Below, in pieces: positions 44,505 through 55,459 of a DNA stretch of 64,000 nucleotides (its first letter is position 1; each line of letters begins with the position of its first letter). Below the pieces are notes generated by a model. The model worked only from the letters and a program-made list of their open reading frames with translations. It was not told the DNA's origin and ran no database searches. The position numbers and the translations under genes were made by a program. Origin of the DNA: Euwallacea fornicatus (Eukaryota > Arthropoda > Insecta > Coleoptera > Curculionidae); NCBI RefSeq assembly GCF_040115645.1, contig NC_089568.1:62001-126000 (forward strand), in the 5' to 3' direction.

Positions 44505-46209
44505 CTAATAGTCTGTATTTCCTCCTCGGACATTGATGGACTCTCTAAGACGGTTTGGCACGCTACCAATTAGTTTATCTACGTAGACCTGTGGAATTTG
44601 TTCCCATTCTTCGATTGCTGCAATTCTGAATTCTCTTAACGTTAAGGGAGGGTTATTTCTTTTCTTTATCCGTCTTTTTAGGAAGTCCCAAGCATGCTCT
44701 ATCACATTCATATTCGGAGATGCGGGAGGCCATCGTAATCGAGTTATTCCTTCTTCGTCACAAAAGTGTTGTACTTCAATTGTTCGATGTGGAGGTGCGT
44801 TATCATCAACGAAGCCGAAATCTGCACCAACTGCCCCTCGGAATAAACGAACAATTGGGTTTGACACCTCCTGAATGTAAACTTGTCCCGTCATTGTTCT
44901 GTCGATAACAACTAATGGTGTTCGAGCACCTCTCATTATGCCAGCCCAAAACATTACACTACCCCCTTGAAATGGGACACGGGGCTGAGCTGTAGCTAAT
45001 CTGGCTTGTCGTCCTGGAGCCCTCCAGACTCGGGTACATCGAGAATCCGACACTAGGCCTATTCGTGTTTCATCTGAAAACATGACATTTTCCCAGTTTT
45101 GATTTTGATCCACCATTTCTCGTGACCATTGTAACCGTGTACGTTTTTGCTCTTCTGTTAATTTTGCAACTCGCAAAGGTCTCCGGCAATGTAAATTAAT
45201 AGACCTCAATCGACGTGACACAGTAACTCCCTCAAGCCATGCAAGCTCTCTAGATAAAGCACTCGCTGTGCTTGTTGGGTTTCTTCTAGCAATTATTGAC
45301 AACTGACGATCTTGTACTGCAGTGGTAAGCTTTTTCCGACTTCTTCCTGGACGATCCTTGACATCATTGGTTTCGGGAAACTTTATTAATTCTGTTAAGA
45401 CGTAGGTCCATTTAAATAAAAAATAGATTAAGTTATAATTTAAGACCTTAAGTTACGCCTCTGTCCCGCAACTTATTTCCCAGTATTCTTCAGTAAACCA
45501 AACTACCTCAAGAAGGAAAAGGGCCGCTTAGTGCGGGGAGAGATATGTTCGTTCCCTTTTACGACGCAAGAAATTGGGATATCTACGATGAGCTAAGAAA
45601 GCTTATCGTGTATCCTAATAGAAGTGCGTCGTATAAGTACCCGACTAACGGTCACATTCCTTAAAAATAGGTACCAGATGTGTGAAAGTTGGCCCGGGAA
45701 GGCAGCACGCCTCTGCCTGGAGGTTCTGGCATTCTGGTACTTAAGATCTGGGAAGGGAGATTACGGGGCTTTTTCTTTTGGATTTTTTGACAAGAACTCG
45801 AACAAACCGTTAGTAAATTTTTCGGGAAATAGAATAAAAAATATAGATACTTTGAATCAATACTCAGGGACTTAACTGAACCACAAAATTTATATAGTGG
45901 CTCGTTGTCAGTTAGTCCTTACTCGTCTGGCCAAATTAATTAGCAGCAGTTCAATAAATCGTTATTATTGTTTCGGGGTGTTAATTAATTGAAACCAGAA
46001 CCCAGTGTCCCTGATCCTGTAAGATCAGGGTGGTCCTTCAATAGTCCAGTCAACGTTCAACGTGAGTTTCACAACAAGGACCAACAAATTCTTGAAACAT
46101 CACTTTGATTAACGCCTACACTTTCTGCCACTTCATTTTGTAGTAGACCCTGTTGTAACGAAGTTACTATTCGACATCTGTTAAAGTACGAAATGACACT
46201 TCTTGGCAT
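44505..46209 (-). pseudogene. Tc1-F transposase, split by repeat copy C but otherwise open
   Basis: The N-terminal part (46087-46209) starts at an ATG and contains the HTH QNEVAESVGVNQSDVSRI. The remainder (44505 to about 45410) has FPETNDVKDRPGRSRKK, VMFSDETRIGLV (Asp77 of the 265-codon open part), FVDDNAPPH (Asp167) and NVIEHAWD (Glu202); 34 residues lie between the last two, so DD34E. SPNMNVIE replaces the usual SPDLNPIE. I see no stop or shift apart from the insertion, so this was a working gene when the repeat arrived. Confidence 0.85.
45411..46086 (-). repeat. Dispersed repeat family, copy C, inserted in Tc1-F
   Basis: Inverted relative to copy A, with which it is clearly alignable over 45430-45770. 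On the minus strand it starts near TGTTGGTCCTTG, has a TATATAAA site near 45888-45898 and an AATAAAGTT-like word outside the 3' edge. The Tc1 frame is continuous when the block is ignored, but the exact target duplication could not be fixed. LTR-like, with no coding region. Confidence 0.65.
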
Positions 46210-46359
46210 TTCTATACGATATTAGCGTGGTTAGAATGGTAGAACACCTCAATTAACGCTAATCCGGAGGGCAAGAATTAACAATACATACCTACCACAT
46301 ATTTAATTCCAAAAAACCAGAAATAGTCTTTTCATCGATATGCAATAATTTTGGACATA

Positions 46360-46666
46360 CAGTGTGACCCACTTAAGAGCGGGACACCCCTGTAAAATTT
46401 TTATTTGTGGTTCGATTTTGATCATTTTTTTATATGTTGTAGGGCATCAAAAACTCTATTTTGTGACAAGTTCTTGTTACGCTCGCTTAAAATCTAAGGT
46501 CTACTTTGCCCCTTTCTCATGACGAAATTTTAAGAAAAGACATTAGGGAATTTTTTATTTTAAATTTAGCTTCAGTAATAACTTTAGAATTATTCAAAAT
46601 GGCTGTATTTCAAATTTCGTTAAAAAATGTTTATCCATAAAAAAGTTATAGAACAATCAAATTTTA
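46360..46666. repeat. Left TIR of the DD42D element
   Basis: 307 bp, inverted copy of 48007-48313. Such long, unmutated repeats point to recent transposition. The repeat contains no coding sequence. Confidence 0.95.
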
Positions 46667-46733
46667 TTTAATTTCAATTAATTAATGATTCAATGTGAAA
46701 AAAAAATTGTAACGAAAAGAGATTTAATTCATT

Positions 46734-47813
46734 TTAAAAAACACTTGCTTCGATTAAGCTACCGTTCAACTGGATACATTTCTCGTATCTTCTTCTAGTA
46801 TTACTCATTACTTTTCTGAGAGATAAGGGAGTAATTTCTTCACAGGCGCGTCTCAACCTTATGCATAGTTCTTCTCTATTTCTGGGGCGGTTTTTATATA
46901 CTTTTTGCCCAAGAGTACCCCACAAAAAGAAATCTAAAGGGGTCAGGTCCGGTGATCTGGGTGGCCATTGTATTAATGGACTATTCCGTCCGATCCATTG
47001 ATTGGGAAAGTTTGTATTTAGCCACTGCCGAACAATTTTCGCGTTATGTATAGGACTTCCATCAAGTTGAAAGTACATGTTACTTGTGTATAATAGCGGA
47101 AGATTGTCAATCGCATTGGATAATTCATTTCTCAATAGTTCTAAAAAACTTGCAGAATTCATATTGCCCTCAAGAAAAAATGGACCGATAAGTTTGTCAT
47201 AGATTATTCCACACCAAACATTTACTTTTTGGGAATATTGACTTTTGCAGTTGATAATCCAGCGTGGATTTTCATGAGACCAAAATCTACAATTCTGTGA
47301 AGAAACTATCCCGTTAGTAGTAAATGTAGCTTCGTCACTAAATAGAATACATTTTAGAAAATTGTTGTTATCTTGATACTCCCCTTGCGCCCACAAACAA
47401 AATTCCAATCTTCTGTTCTTGTCTTCTTCCTCCAAAGTATGCAGAAATTTTGGTTTAAATGGCTTAATTTTATTCTTTTTCAGGCATCGACGAATGTTTT
47501 CCCTCGGTACATTTAAATCTAAACTTGCTATTCTTAATGTAGCATGTGGGTTATTAGTAAAATAATTTAAAATTGCGATTTCTGTATCACCTTCATTTCT
47601 ATTTCCAGGACGGTTGTTTTTTAACAAATATCTATCAACGGCTCCAGTTTCATTAAATGTACGATTTATTCGATTCACTGTACTTTTAGTAATCGGACGT
47701 CGATTAGGATATCTTGTGTTAAATATTCTAGTCACTTCCCTTACACTTCTGTCATTGTCACCAGAAAGACGCACTATTTCAATTTTTTCCCTTAAAGTTA
47801 ATTGATTATTCAT
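46734..47813 (-). CDS. DD42D mariner-like transposase, apparently intact
   Basis: Cut-and-paste transposase of 359 codons, ATG at 47811-47813. An N-terminal paired HTH domain (residues about 1-125) contains FNTRYPNRRPITKSTVNRIN, of the kind found in insect DUF4817-bearing transposases. The catalytic triad is complete: Asp160 in LFSDEATF, Asp251 in YFQLDGSPIH and Asp294 in SPDLTPLDFF. There are 42 residues between the second and third Asp, one more than in the DD41D transposase at 18429. The C-terminus ends in a basic helix region with QLNGSLIEASVF. No stop, shift or missing motif was seen. Host expression is not evident from the sequence. Confidence 0.92.
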   Translation of the reverse strand: MNNQLTLREKIEIVRLSGDNDRSVREVTRIFNTRYPNRRPITKSTVNRINRTFNETGAVDRYLLKNNRPGNRNEGDTEIAILNYFTNNPHATLRIASLDLNVPRENIRRCLKKNKIKPFKPKFLHTLEEEDKNRRLEFCLWAQGEYQDNNNFLKCILFSDEATFTTNGIVSSQNCRFWSHENPRWIINCKSQYSQKVNVWCGIIYDKLIGPFFLEGNMNSASFLELLRNELSNAIDNLPLLYTSNMYFQLDGSPIHNAKIVRQWLNTNFPNQWIGRNSPLIQWPPRSPDLTPLDFFLWGTLGQKVYKNRPRNREELCIRLRRACEEITPLSLRKVMSNTRRRYEKCIQLNGSLIEASVF

Positions 47814-48006
47814 ATCTGAACTTTTTCTTCAATCAAAAACAGTTAAATTTTCTTCTAAACCACCAAGAACTGGTTTATTTATTTACAAAAAGACAATTGC
47901 ATTGTATTTAATGACAAGGATAAAACAAGTGACTTAACTATGTTTATTGGATCCGTACTCAGCCAACTTGACCAAAAATTATTACATCCAGATGGTTCAA
48001 TAAATT

Positions 48007-48313
48007 TAAAATTTGATTGTTCTATAACTTTTTTATGGATAAACATTTTTTAACGAAATTTGAAATACAGCCATTTTGAATAATTCTAAAGTTATTACTG
48101 AAGCTAAATTTAAAATAAAAAATTCCCTAATGTCTTTTCTTAAAATTTCGTCATGAGAAAGGGGCAAAGTAGACCTTAGATTTTAAGCGAGCGTAACAAG
48201 AACTTGTCACAAAATAGAGTTTTTGATGCCCTACAACATATAAAAAAATGATCAAAATCGAACCACAAATAAAAATTTTACAGGGGTGTCCCGCTCTTAA
48301 GTGGGTCACACTG
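48007..48313. repeat. Right TIR of the DD42D element
   Basis: Inverted partner of 46360-46666. The transposase start lies about 190 bp inside it. Confidence 0.95.
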
Positions 48314-48315
48314 TA

Positions 48316-49104
48316 TGTGTATGTTTGTACCGGTTTTGCGACGTGCGGACGAGCATTGTCGTGCAGCAAAATGACTTTGTCCTGTCTTTTGGAGTATTCC
48401 GGCCGTTTTCCTTTCAATGCACGGCTCAATCGCATCAGTCGTAGTCGGTAGCCGTCTCGAGTTATGGTTTCATTCGGTTTCAACAGTTCATAATAAATCA
48501 CACCCCTCTGATCCCACCGAATACAGAGCAGAAGCTTAGACCCATGGATATTCGGCTTTGCCACTGATGTTGACGGTTGACCGGGCTTAACCCATGACTT
48601 TCTGCGCTTCGGATTGTCGTAATGGATCCATTTTTTATCATCAGTGACAATCCGATGCAAAAAACCTTTTCTTTTTTCCCGTTAAAACAGCAGTTCACAC
48701 GTCGAAAAACGCCTCTCAATGTCCCTTGGTTTCAATTCATATGGGACCCAATGTCCTTCCTTTTGGATCATGCCCAAAGTTTTAAGACGTTTTCCTACCG
48801 TTGATAAGTTAACTCCCAATGATGTAGACAATTCTTGAAGTGTTTGACATGGGTCTTCGTTGAGCAATGCCTCCAAAGCACTGTCTTCAAATTTTTTTGG
48901 CTGACCAGGTCGCTCCTTGTCAACCAAGTCGAAATCACCAGCTTTAAAACGTGCAAACCACTTCCGACACGTTTGTTCAGCTAAAGCACGTTTATCATAT
49001 ATTTCCACTAAAATACGATGAGCTTCAGCAGCAATTTTGTTCATATTAAAGTAATGAAGTAAAATTCCCCACAAAAACCCTTTATTCGGCACAAATTGTG
49101 ACAT
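48316..49104 (-). pseudogene. Mariner (DD34D) transposase, N-terminal and central part
   Basis: Starts at an ATG at 49102-49104 and closely follows insect mariner transposases of the mellifera/irritans kind: HTH with CRKWFARFKAGDFDLVDKERPGQP-type order, WVPYELKPRDIERRF (WVPHEL-like box), IVTDDKKWIHYDN (first Asp), and VILLHDNARPHVAKPV (second Asp) near 48350-48390. A TAA at 48682-48684 replaces the Gln codon usually present. The gene is cut at TA 48314-48315 by the DD42D element and resumes at 44272. Two nonsense changes in all, no frameshift seen in this part. Confidence 0.88.
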
Positions 49105-49120
49105 ATTCAATAAATGATAA

Positions 49121-49996
49121 TTTTTGTTTTTTTTTTTTTTTTTATTTATATAAAAATTACAATCTGTCACTAACGGAACATTTAGTAAGTCAGGTGTGTG
49201 AAAAGGGCTTTAAGATAGACTCGAGTCTGGAACAACATTATGAACCCGACGTTAAAGAATGTATTTTGTATTTTGTCTTGGGTTTTCATATTTTTTTTTT
49301 CAGTTGAAGCGTTCTAGCAGGTCGTGCGGCTTGGTTCTTTTCAGTCTTCGTGTGATAAACTGGGTGTTGAGAAGATCATTGGCCAGGTGGTTGGGGTGGG
49401 CATCCAGTCGGTCATGGTATTTCAGCGAGAATTGGTATATTTCCTCGCGGACTCTTGGGGTGTTAAGGTCCCTGTGGATCGTGTCGTTGCAGACAAACCA
49501 TGGACTTCTGCTGAGAGAGCGCAGTGTCTTAGATTGGAACCTTTGCAGGATTTCAATGTTCGACTGGCTGGCAGTGCCCCACAATTGGATGCCGTACGTC
49601 CATACTGGTTTCAGTATTATTTTATAAACCAGTATTCTGTTGGAGAGACTTAGTTGTGATTTATGTCCAATAAGCCACCACATTTTCTTGACCTTTAGGT
49701 TGAGTTCCGCTCGCTTTGCTTGGATATGTTTTTTCCAATTGAGTCGTTTGTCAAGGTGCATTCCGAGGTATTTGGCTGATTCGTGATAAGGGATTGTGAC
49801 TCCATTTAGGGTAATCGGAGGACCGTCACCTTTTTTTAGAGTATACGTCACATTTCTGGATTTGAGCTCGTTCACAGCGATGCGCCATTTGGAGAGCCAT
49901 TCCTCTATGTTATTTAATTCCGATTGCATGTCTTTAGCGGCCAGAGTGCGATCACTGTCTACGGTTAGTAGGGCAGTGTCGTCGGCAAATGTCGAG
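49121..49996 (-). mobile_element. 5'-truncated jockey insertion with 11-bp TSD (jockey-3)
   Basis: Flanked by ATAAATGATAA at 49110-49120 and 49997-50007. A-tail at 49126-49143. It is inserted 17-18 bases upstream of the mariner ATG. Only the last third of the reverse transcriptase is present. Confidence 0.88.
49300..49996 (-). pseudogene. Jockey-3 reverse transcriptase, C-terminal part
   Basis: Begins at the catalytic FADDTALL motif and runs open to its natural stop at 49300, ending RRLKRTKPHDLLERFN. Blocks follow jockey-1 closely (KYLGMHLDKRLNWKKHI, LKPVWTYGIQLWG). The truncation is by incomplete reverse transcription, so the fragment cannot make an active enzyme. Little decay is visible, which suggests a fairly young insertion. 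Confidence 0.88.
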
Positions 49997-50007
49997 ATAA
50001 ATGATAA

Positions 50008-50587
50008 AATGCCGTTATTTATTATTCAAAAAGTGGATATGCAAAGCAAATGACCTCTAATGACCGCTGTTTCACGATAAGTATATTATTATAGATAACA
50101 ACGAAATACTGTCCTATCTATGCCATCTCTTGTAGAACGCTACGAATTATTTCCAACTCCTAATACAATTTTCCAACTTTGAAATCGAGTAAATTCGAGT
50201 TTTCACGTAGGCACGTGTCGAATAACTAGGAATACTAATTTTTTTGAGCACTTCCAAGTTTCCATAAACTAAAACATTTCTCGAGGACCCCTAAAAATGG
50301 ATGTTAATCAATAAAATCACCAGCAAATACTGCTCCTTTATTCATAATTTATCAATACAAAATGAGTATAGTATTCATTTAATTGAGTATTGGAACTTAC
50401 AACCTTGGGGAAGTTCGTCGTGCTTTCCATATCGATTACTATGTTGATTGAATGCTTCTCATTCGCGAATGACACAATAGCTCATCGCTGTAAATATAAA
50501 AGTATCATTAAACCACATTTGTAATTGCAATAAAACTCCAAAAATTATACCTAAGCGTTCATAGGAACTCATACATGTTAAAGTTCC
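50008..50587. other. Mariner 5' flank, then unassigned sequence
   Basis: The first tens of bases should be the mariner 5' UTR and terminal repeat displaced by jockey-3, but I could not identify the terminal repeat. No gene seen. Confidence 0.4.
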
Positions 50588-50822
50588 GTTTTCTTGTACA
50601 TAACGTCAACTAAACCGTGAATCAGTAAAATTTGTCATTAATAATACTGTGAAAGAGACAAGTGACTTATTAAATTAAATAAGCCCTAAAGCTTATGTAA
50701 AATTTTGCAAATTTAATAGCGGGTATTTTCACCTCTGCTTCTAATCGTGTCCTGACAACGACGATTCATGCTTAGAACCAGGTTGCGGATAGTGTCTTGA
50801 TCCAGGTTGTTCCATATTTAAA
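50588..50822 (-). pseudogene. 3' end of a Tc1-A-type element joined to a different Tc1
   Basis: Closely matches 30470-30705, covering the 3' UTR and the last codons (LVLSMNRRCQDTIRSRGENTRY) of Tc1-A. At about 50822 the match stops abruptly and a different Tc1 transposase continues upstream in the same orientation. It forms the tail of a chimeric gene. Confidence 0.85.
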
Positions 50823-51665
50823 GATGTTCAATGGGGTTTAGATCAGGCGACTGAGGGGGATGATCAAGAAGTTTCGGCATATTGTAGGCTAACCGTATCT
50901 TTACGTTATGAGCGGTGTGTATTGGATCATTGTCCTGTTATAAAATCCAATTTTGAAGTCCCAGTTTTTCCACACATAATGGTATATTATCACGCAAAAT
51001 GTTCATATATTGATACTGATCCATTTTGCCTTCAGTAAATGCCAAACTTCAAACCCCATCCGCTGACATTCCTCCCCAAACCTTAACCCTGCCACCGCCA
51101 TGCTTAATGGTAGAACATAGATTTTTGGCCTCCAATGGTGTGTTTTTCTGACGTCAAATTTTACCTTTCCCATCTGATCCATACAAGTTAAACTTGCTTT
51201 CCTCGGTATATAGAATCCTTTTCCAAAAACTTTTGTCCTCGTCTTTATATTTATTCGCGAAAGCGAGTCGTTTCTGCCGATTAGCGTTAGAAATAAACGG
51301 TTTCTTTCTGGGCATTCTTCCGTGAAGTCCTGCTGATCGTAGAACCCTTCGGACATTTTCTGGATGCACATTTTTACCACTCACATTTGATAGTTCACTT
51401 GCCAAAATTGGAGCACTTGTCTTTGGTTTTTTTCTGATTTTTTGAATAAGAAAACGCTCTTCGCGTAAATTTAAAACTCTTTTTCTTCCAGATCTTGGCT
51501 TCTTATGCACATTTCCCGATTCTTTGTAGTTCTTCACAATATACTGTATCGTAGATCGACTTCTATTAACGATTTTATTAATTTTGGAATAGGATTTTCT
51601 TGTTTTATGGAGTTTAATAATTAAATTTCGAATATCTTGAGAACACTCTTGTCCTTTACGCCCCA
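50822..51665 (-). pseudogene. Tc1 transposase (Tc1-D) lacking its own C-terminus
   Basis: Starts with GRKGQECSQDIRNLIIKLH, HTH with YSKINKIVNRSRSTIQYIVK, second HTH with NVRRVLRSAGLHGR, ILYTEESKFNLYGSDG with Glu-Glu where DE is usual (the first catalytic Asp is lost), QDNDPIHTAHNV in a second frame near 50925-50960, and PPQSPDLNPIEHL near 50825-50860. At least one frameshift near 51150. The C-terminus is supplied by a Tc1-A-type tail. Confidence 0.8.
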
Positions 51666-51699
51666 TTTTTACTAAATGCTTCAAATGTGTATTCAACAA

Positions 51700-52100
51700 T
51701 TTTGATATCGTAGAAACTTTGTTACATGTGTCGGTAATGGATGCGCGTGGGGCTTTCACTACCCGACTTAGGATTGTAGACAGAGTGTAGAAAATTTATT
51801 GAGTATTTAAACATATATTACGAACACACAATAAACTTATATCTAATCGAATACAATGCCTTTGTTCCCCGAGTCGAGACAAAGAAGTGTCGCAGATGTA
51901 AGAGAGTGCGTTGTTGCGCAACCCTGCCTTTTATACCTCTCCCGGCCGAACCTTCTGGAACGTCCCGCCGGAAGTCCTGGGAACCGTTTTCCCGCCGGCT
52001 GTTTGAATCGACTCGGGAATCGACAGGTTGCTCTGGTGCGCGTCAAACTGTCACGGTCGGACAGTTGACAGCTTGACGTTCAGCTGGCACCGCCACACAT
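51700..52100 (-). repeat. LTR with promoter-like and polyadenylation signals
   Basis: On the minus strand it starts TGTGGCGGTGCC near 52100, has GGTATAAAAGGCAGG near 51928-51943 and CAATAAATTTTC near 51790-51800. It ends either at TCTACA (51777) or, more like the BEL LTRs, at a TGTAACAAAGTTTCTA segment near 51715-51730. It separates Tc1-D from an R1-clade remnant. A target duplication was not found. Confidence 0.5.
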
Positions 52101-52999
52101 GCAACGTATGTCAACAAAGTCTTCGCTATTGTTGTATTTGAGGTCAATGTTTAGGTTTTCTATGGTTACCTTCCAGGAACCCGGTTCCCGGTTTTCCAGC
52201 AATTCATTCAGCACCACATGCCATCCATCCGGGTACGCTTCGAAGTTAAATATGACCGCTTCCGCCCCCATACCGTCTGGACCGGGGGCTGCTGCGTTCT
52301 TTAATTCGCAAACCGCCGTTCGTATTTTCTCTAATGAGAAAGGGATGTAGACGACGGGCATTGTTTCTTCTAAAATATGGCCGGAGCCACTCGAGAAGAG
52401 GTGCCTAGCGATTTCCAGTTTTCTATTTGTAGTCAGTTCGAAGGGATTTCCCGGATTAAGTTGCCACATGGCGATCTTGTAGCCGTCTTCCCAGATATCC
52501 TCGTCGAGCTCTGTGCGCAATTCATTCCAACAGACTTTTCCGGACTTGATACGACGCTGTCTATTTTTAAACAAATATGTCTGTACGGCGAACACGGTTC
52601 GTTCTGTAGTGCTTGCAATTCAGTTACGTGAATGGCGAAATCCGCGCTGGCAAACGTGATGTCGATGCACGTTCGCTGTTTCCTTCTCACGAACGTGGGC
52701 TCTTCCGTATTTAGTGTTACTAGATTGAGACCTACGTACATTCATGAGAAATCCGCCCCCCTTGCGTCTTCCGCAATGGTGTCCAGGTCTGGACACTTGG
52801 CATTGAAGTTGCCCATTAAATTTAATTTACTGCGTTGTCGGCCGGTTGCGACTTGCTGCAAGTCGATCAGATATTGGTTGAACTGTTCTATTGAATAGTT
52901 AGGCGAAATATATTCGGCGATGATTTTGTATTCGTTTCTGAATAATATCATTATCTTTTCTCCACGTATTAATTTTGAGAATCGCACATTCGTTCTCAC
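52101..52999 (-). pseudogene. R1-clade ORF2 remnant: endonuclease and start of RT (R1-4)
   Basis: Endonuclease blocks in two frames: NLMGNFNAKCPDLDT near 52790-52830, and EEPTFVRRKQRTCIDITFAS near 52640-52700. The next open part (52101-52595) has the linker and the first RT block, ELKNAAAPGPDGMGAEAV near 52250-52300. The gene is cut by the LTR at about 52100, so the catalytic RT motifs are absent. Confidence 0.75.
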
Positions 53000-53063
53000 A
53001 AAAATAACGACGTTACCTAGGGTGTCGCTAATCCACTTTCAGTTACTATTTATCATTTTCTTG

Positions 53064-54246
53064 TTAGACCCACTGGCCACGATTCCATCGACGTTTCGCC
53101 TGGCTGCTTCCAGGAAAGATATGTCGTGGGTTTTGACCGTACGATCGGCATTTACCTGCAAGATGTATTTTAGTTTGTATCTTCAATTCGATATCAACGA
53201 GAACATTTTGCAGAAAGCTCCGAGAGTTGCTTTTTTGTTGTCCACCAGAACCAGGTAAATTTTTTTTTATCGACGATTGGTAGTAACTATCAATTTTTCG
53301 GCCTGTCTGGCCGATTTTGTGGCTCTGAGACCCTCGCGGAATTTTGTGCAAAAGCCGTTCTCGGTGAAGTGTCCCGTTTCTTTGCTGAGGATGCAGACAC
53401 AATCCTTTGCTTTTTTTGAGCAGTTTTTTTCCTGTGATCGATTTTTCCGTAGTATCTTTTATAATCTTACACTGAGGGGCACAGTGCTCATAGGCCCAGT
53501 ACCTGCTGTATTTATTTATTTTGAGACGTTGTTCGACGCGGCATCTCACCAGCCCCACATGAAGAGTTGCTTCCAGAACTTTGAGCTCGACCTTCTCTAG
53601 CATGCGGACCGAAACGGCTTGTCCAAATAGCGCATAGGGACACAATTCCCCGATCGCGACATCCGCTTCCTTAATGTCCGGAAACTTGGCTTTTAAAGCT
53701 TCGAAAATATATTTTTTTGATGCCGAGACGTCCATTCCTCGGGCGTATAGCGTGGCCTATTCTTGTCGTTCAGTGCTTGACGCCTCGGAAAATGAACTGC
53801 GCCATTTTATGGAATTTATTCATGGAGATCTTCTTCACATGGCAAAGAGCTAACTTTTCGTGACCGTATTCGGACCTAAGCTTTTCCAATTTGATGAAGA
53901 TTTTCCTGTCGCTTCTCGGCAGGAAGATATTCACAATTTTATGGCCGGCCACTGCTTTGTTCAAGTTTATGGATTTGATTTTGACAACCTGTTCTAGGAT
54001 GTCAAAATTCTTGAGATCCGCCAGTGCCGGATAGCGCGTGTTGTATTGGGATTGGATGCTATTATCCATCCATTTATCGTCTGGCTCTACCAGGACGATC
54101 TTCGTTTCCCCCGAGATGTCCTCCAGAGGATGTTCGACTATCATCCTGGTCGATTTGAAATGCGCGGATAACCACTCTTTATTTTCAACCATTTTCCACG
54201 TTTGAAATGTGGTTTCTCGAGGTAAGGAAACAAGCTCCGATTCCAT
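53064..54246 (-). pseudogene. R1-clade ORF1 (gag) remnant (R1-4)
   Basis: The N-terminal part (53770-54246, 158 codons) starts at MESELVSL and is open. The second part (53064-53735) has a VGLVRCRVEQRLKINKYSRYW segment leading to zinc-knuckle remnants AYEHCAPQC and, in another frame near 53340-53400, CVCILSKETGHFTENGFC. Its family differs from R1-1. Upstream sequence to about 54540 may be more of ORF1 or the 5' UTR. Confidence 0.65.
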
Positions 54247-54540
54247 GCCTGTTTACGCCTGGGCGCTCGCAGTTTTAACCAATTTAGTCGCTCCGATTTC
54301 CATGTGGTCGAAGACTTTTCCCCTCAAGATACTTGCCCGCACAAGCTTTTAGTTTTTTTGTGGATTTCTTAATCTCGTGTTTCGTATTTATGTTGGCCCT
54401 GATTCGGGTCATCAATTTCCTGCACTCTAAGAAATTTGCCCTGATGAGAAGTTTGAGCTCCTCGATAGGGAGATTTTTTTCCGGAGCATTGGGGAGGGGG
54501 GAAGATGGAGCAAGGCAGCCGACTTAGCGACGATTCATTC

Positions 54541-55455
54541 TCCGAACTAGAGAGTGAACAGTGCTGGCGGCTTACTTGTGGGGATCTCCGTTTAAGGCTT
54601 CGTTCCGACCTTTGGGAACGTGCGTTCCCCGCACTGGTGCAGCCATCCTACGTAATGGAATCCATTGCGAATGTTTAACAATCACACGGAATTCCTCAAA
54701 CCCACTTTCTGTACCTTTCTTCAAATTACAATAATGAATCGAAGAAAGACAGTTGGTTTACAGATGTGAAGAGTCCAGTTTTATTGTCTCGTGTTTCATT
54801 TCCCTCTTTGTTCGAAAAAGTCTTTCTTCGGCATAAAGAAAAATTACAGACTAATTCAGATTAATAATCCAAAAACTTCCTTGTAATTTCCTTAATGTAC
54901 ACTGCACTACTTTCGCACTTGCGTCCACGCACGGAGCTTAAGTAACACTTAATTGTTCACCACAAAAATAATCTCAATCGGATCACTGTAGCATTCACTG
55001 GCCAGAATTTTTTTTGGAAGCAATCTCATGCACGTCCGTTTCGGACTGAGTTTCGCACCGAACTCTATGCTAGGGGCAGTATTTTACCAATAGAAATGAC
55101 ATAAATATTTAAAGTTTATCGCTATAAAAAGTTTGCAGGAGCTTGTTAACGAGGACGTTGAGGAAACTGAGAGTAGAAGAGAAATATCCCTCGACCAAAG
55201 TATTTGAGAACCAAAACCGGTGAATATGCTTTTTACATTCTATCAAAGTAGTTGCATGCATAGAAAATTAATATTAGTTACGTGTTAAAGTTTTAATCTT
55301 AATTGCTTTTCGTCCTAATAATTCGTTTAGTGTGAAGCTCTTACTAAAGATTTTTTTTGAAAAGTGATTCGAATTGATATCTCACTTAATTCATTCTTTG
55401 TAGAGAACAGATGGTATGAGAGGAGGCTCTGACCAGTCAGGCCGGCAACCTTTCT
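54541..55455. other. Unassigned stretch between two R1-clade remnants
   Basis: 54541-54670 is GC-richer and may be the R1-4 5' UTR. The rest is AT-rich with no recognisable gene. Confidence 0.35.
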
Positions 55456-55459
55456 GGAG

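Larger units (their letters stand above)
44275..46357 (-). mobile_element. Tc1-like element (Tc1-F) holding repeat copy C
   Basis: Terminal repeats CGTCCAAAATTATTGCATA at 44275 and, inverted, TGTCCAAAATTATTGCATA ending at 46357, with TA at 44273-44274 and 46358-46359. It is inserted in a mariner gene. Repeat copy C (about 45411-46086) lies within its transposase. Confidence 0.85.
46360..48313 (-). mobile_element. Intact DD42D mariner-like element with 307-bp TIRs
   Basis: 1954 bp. Terminal inverted repeats at 46360-46666 and 48007-48313 are identical at every position I compared. The ends read CAGTGTGACCCACTTAAGAG, with TA at 46358-46359 and 48314-48315. It holds one uninterrupted transposase gene. 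It lies directly beside Tc1-F, sharing the TA between them, within an older mariner. Confidence 0.95.

Noticed and set aside
48151..48360. Idea that the mariner lost its 3' half by deletion
   Set aside because: The missing codons were found at 44025-44272 beyond the Tc1-F and DD42D elements, so the gene was split, not deleted.
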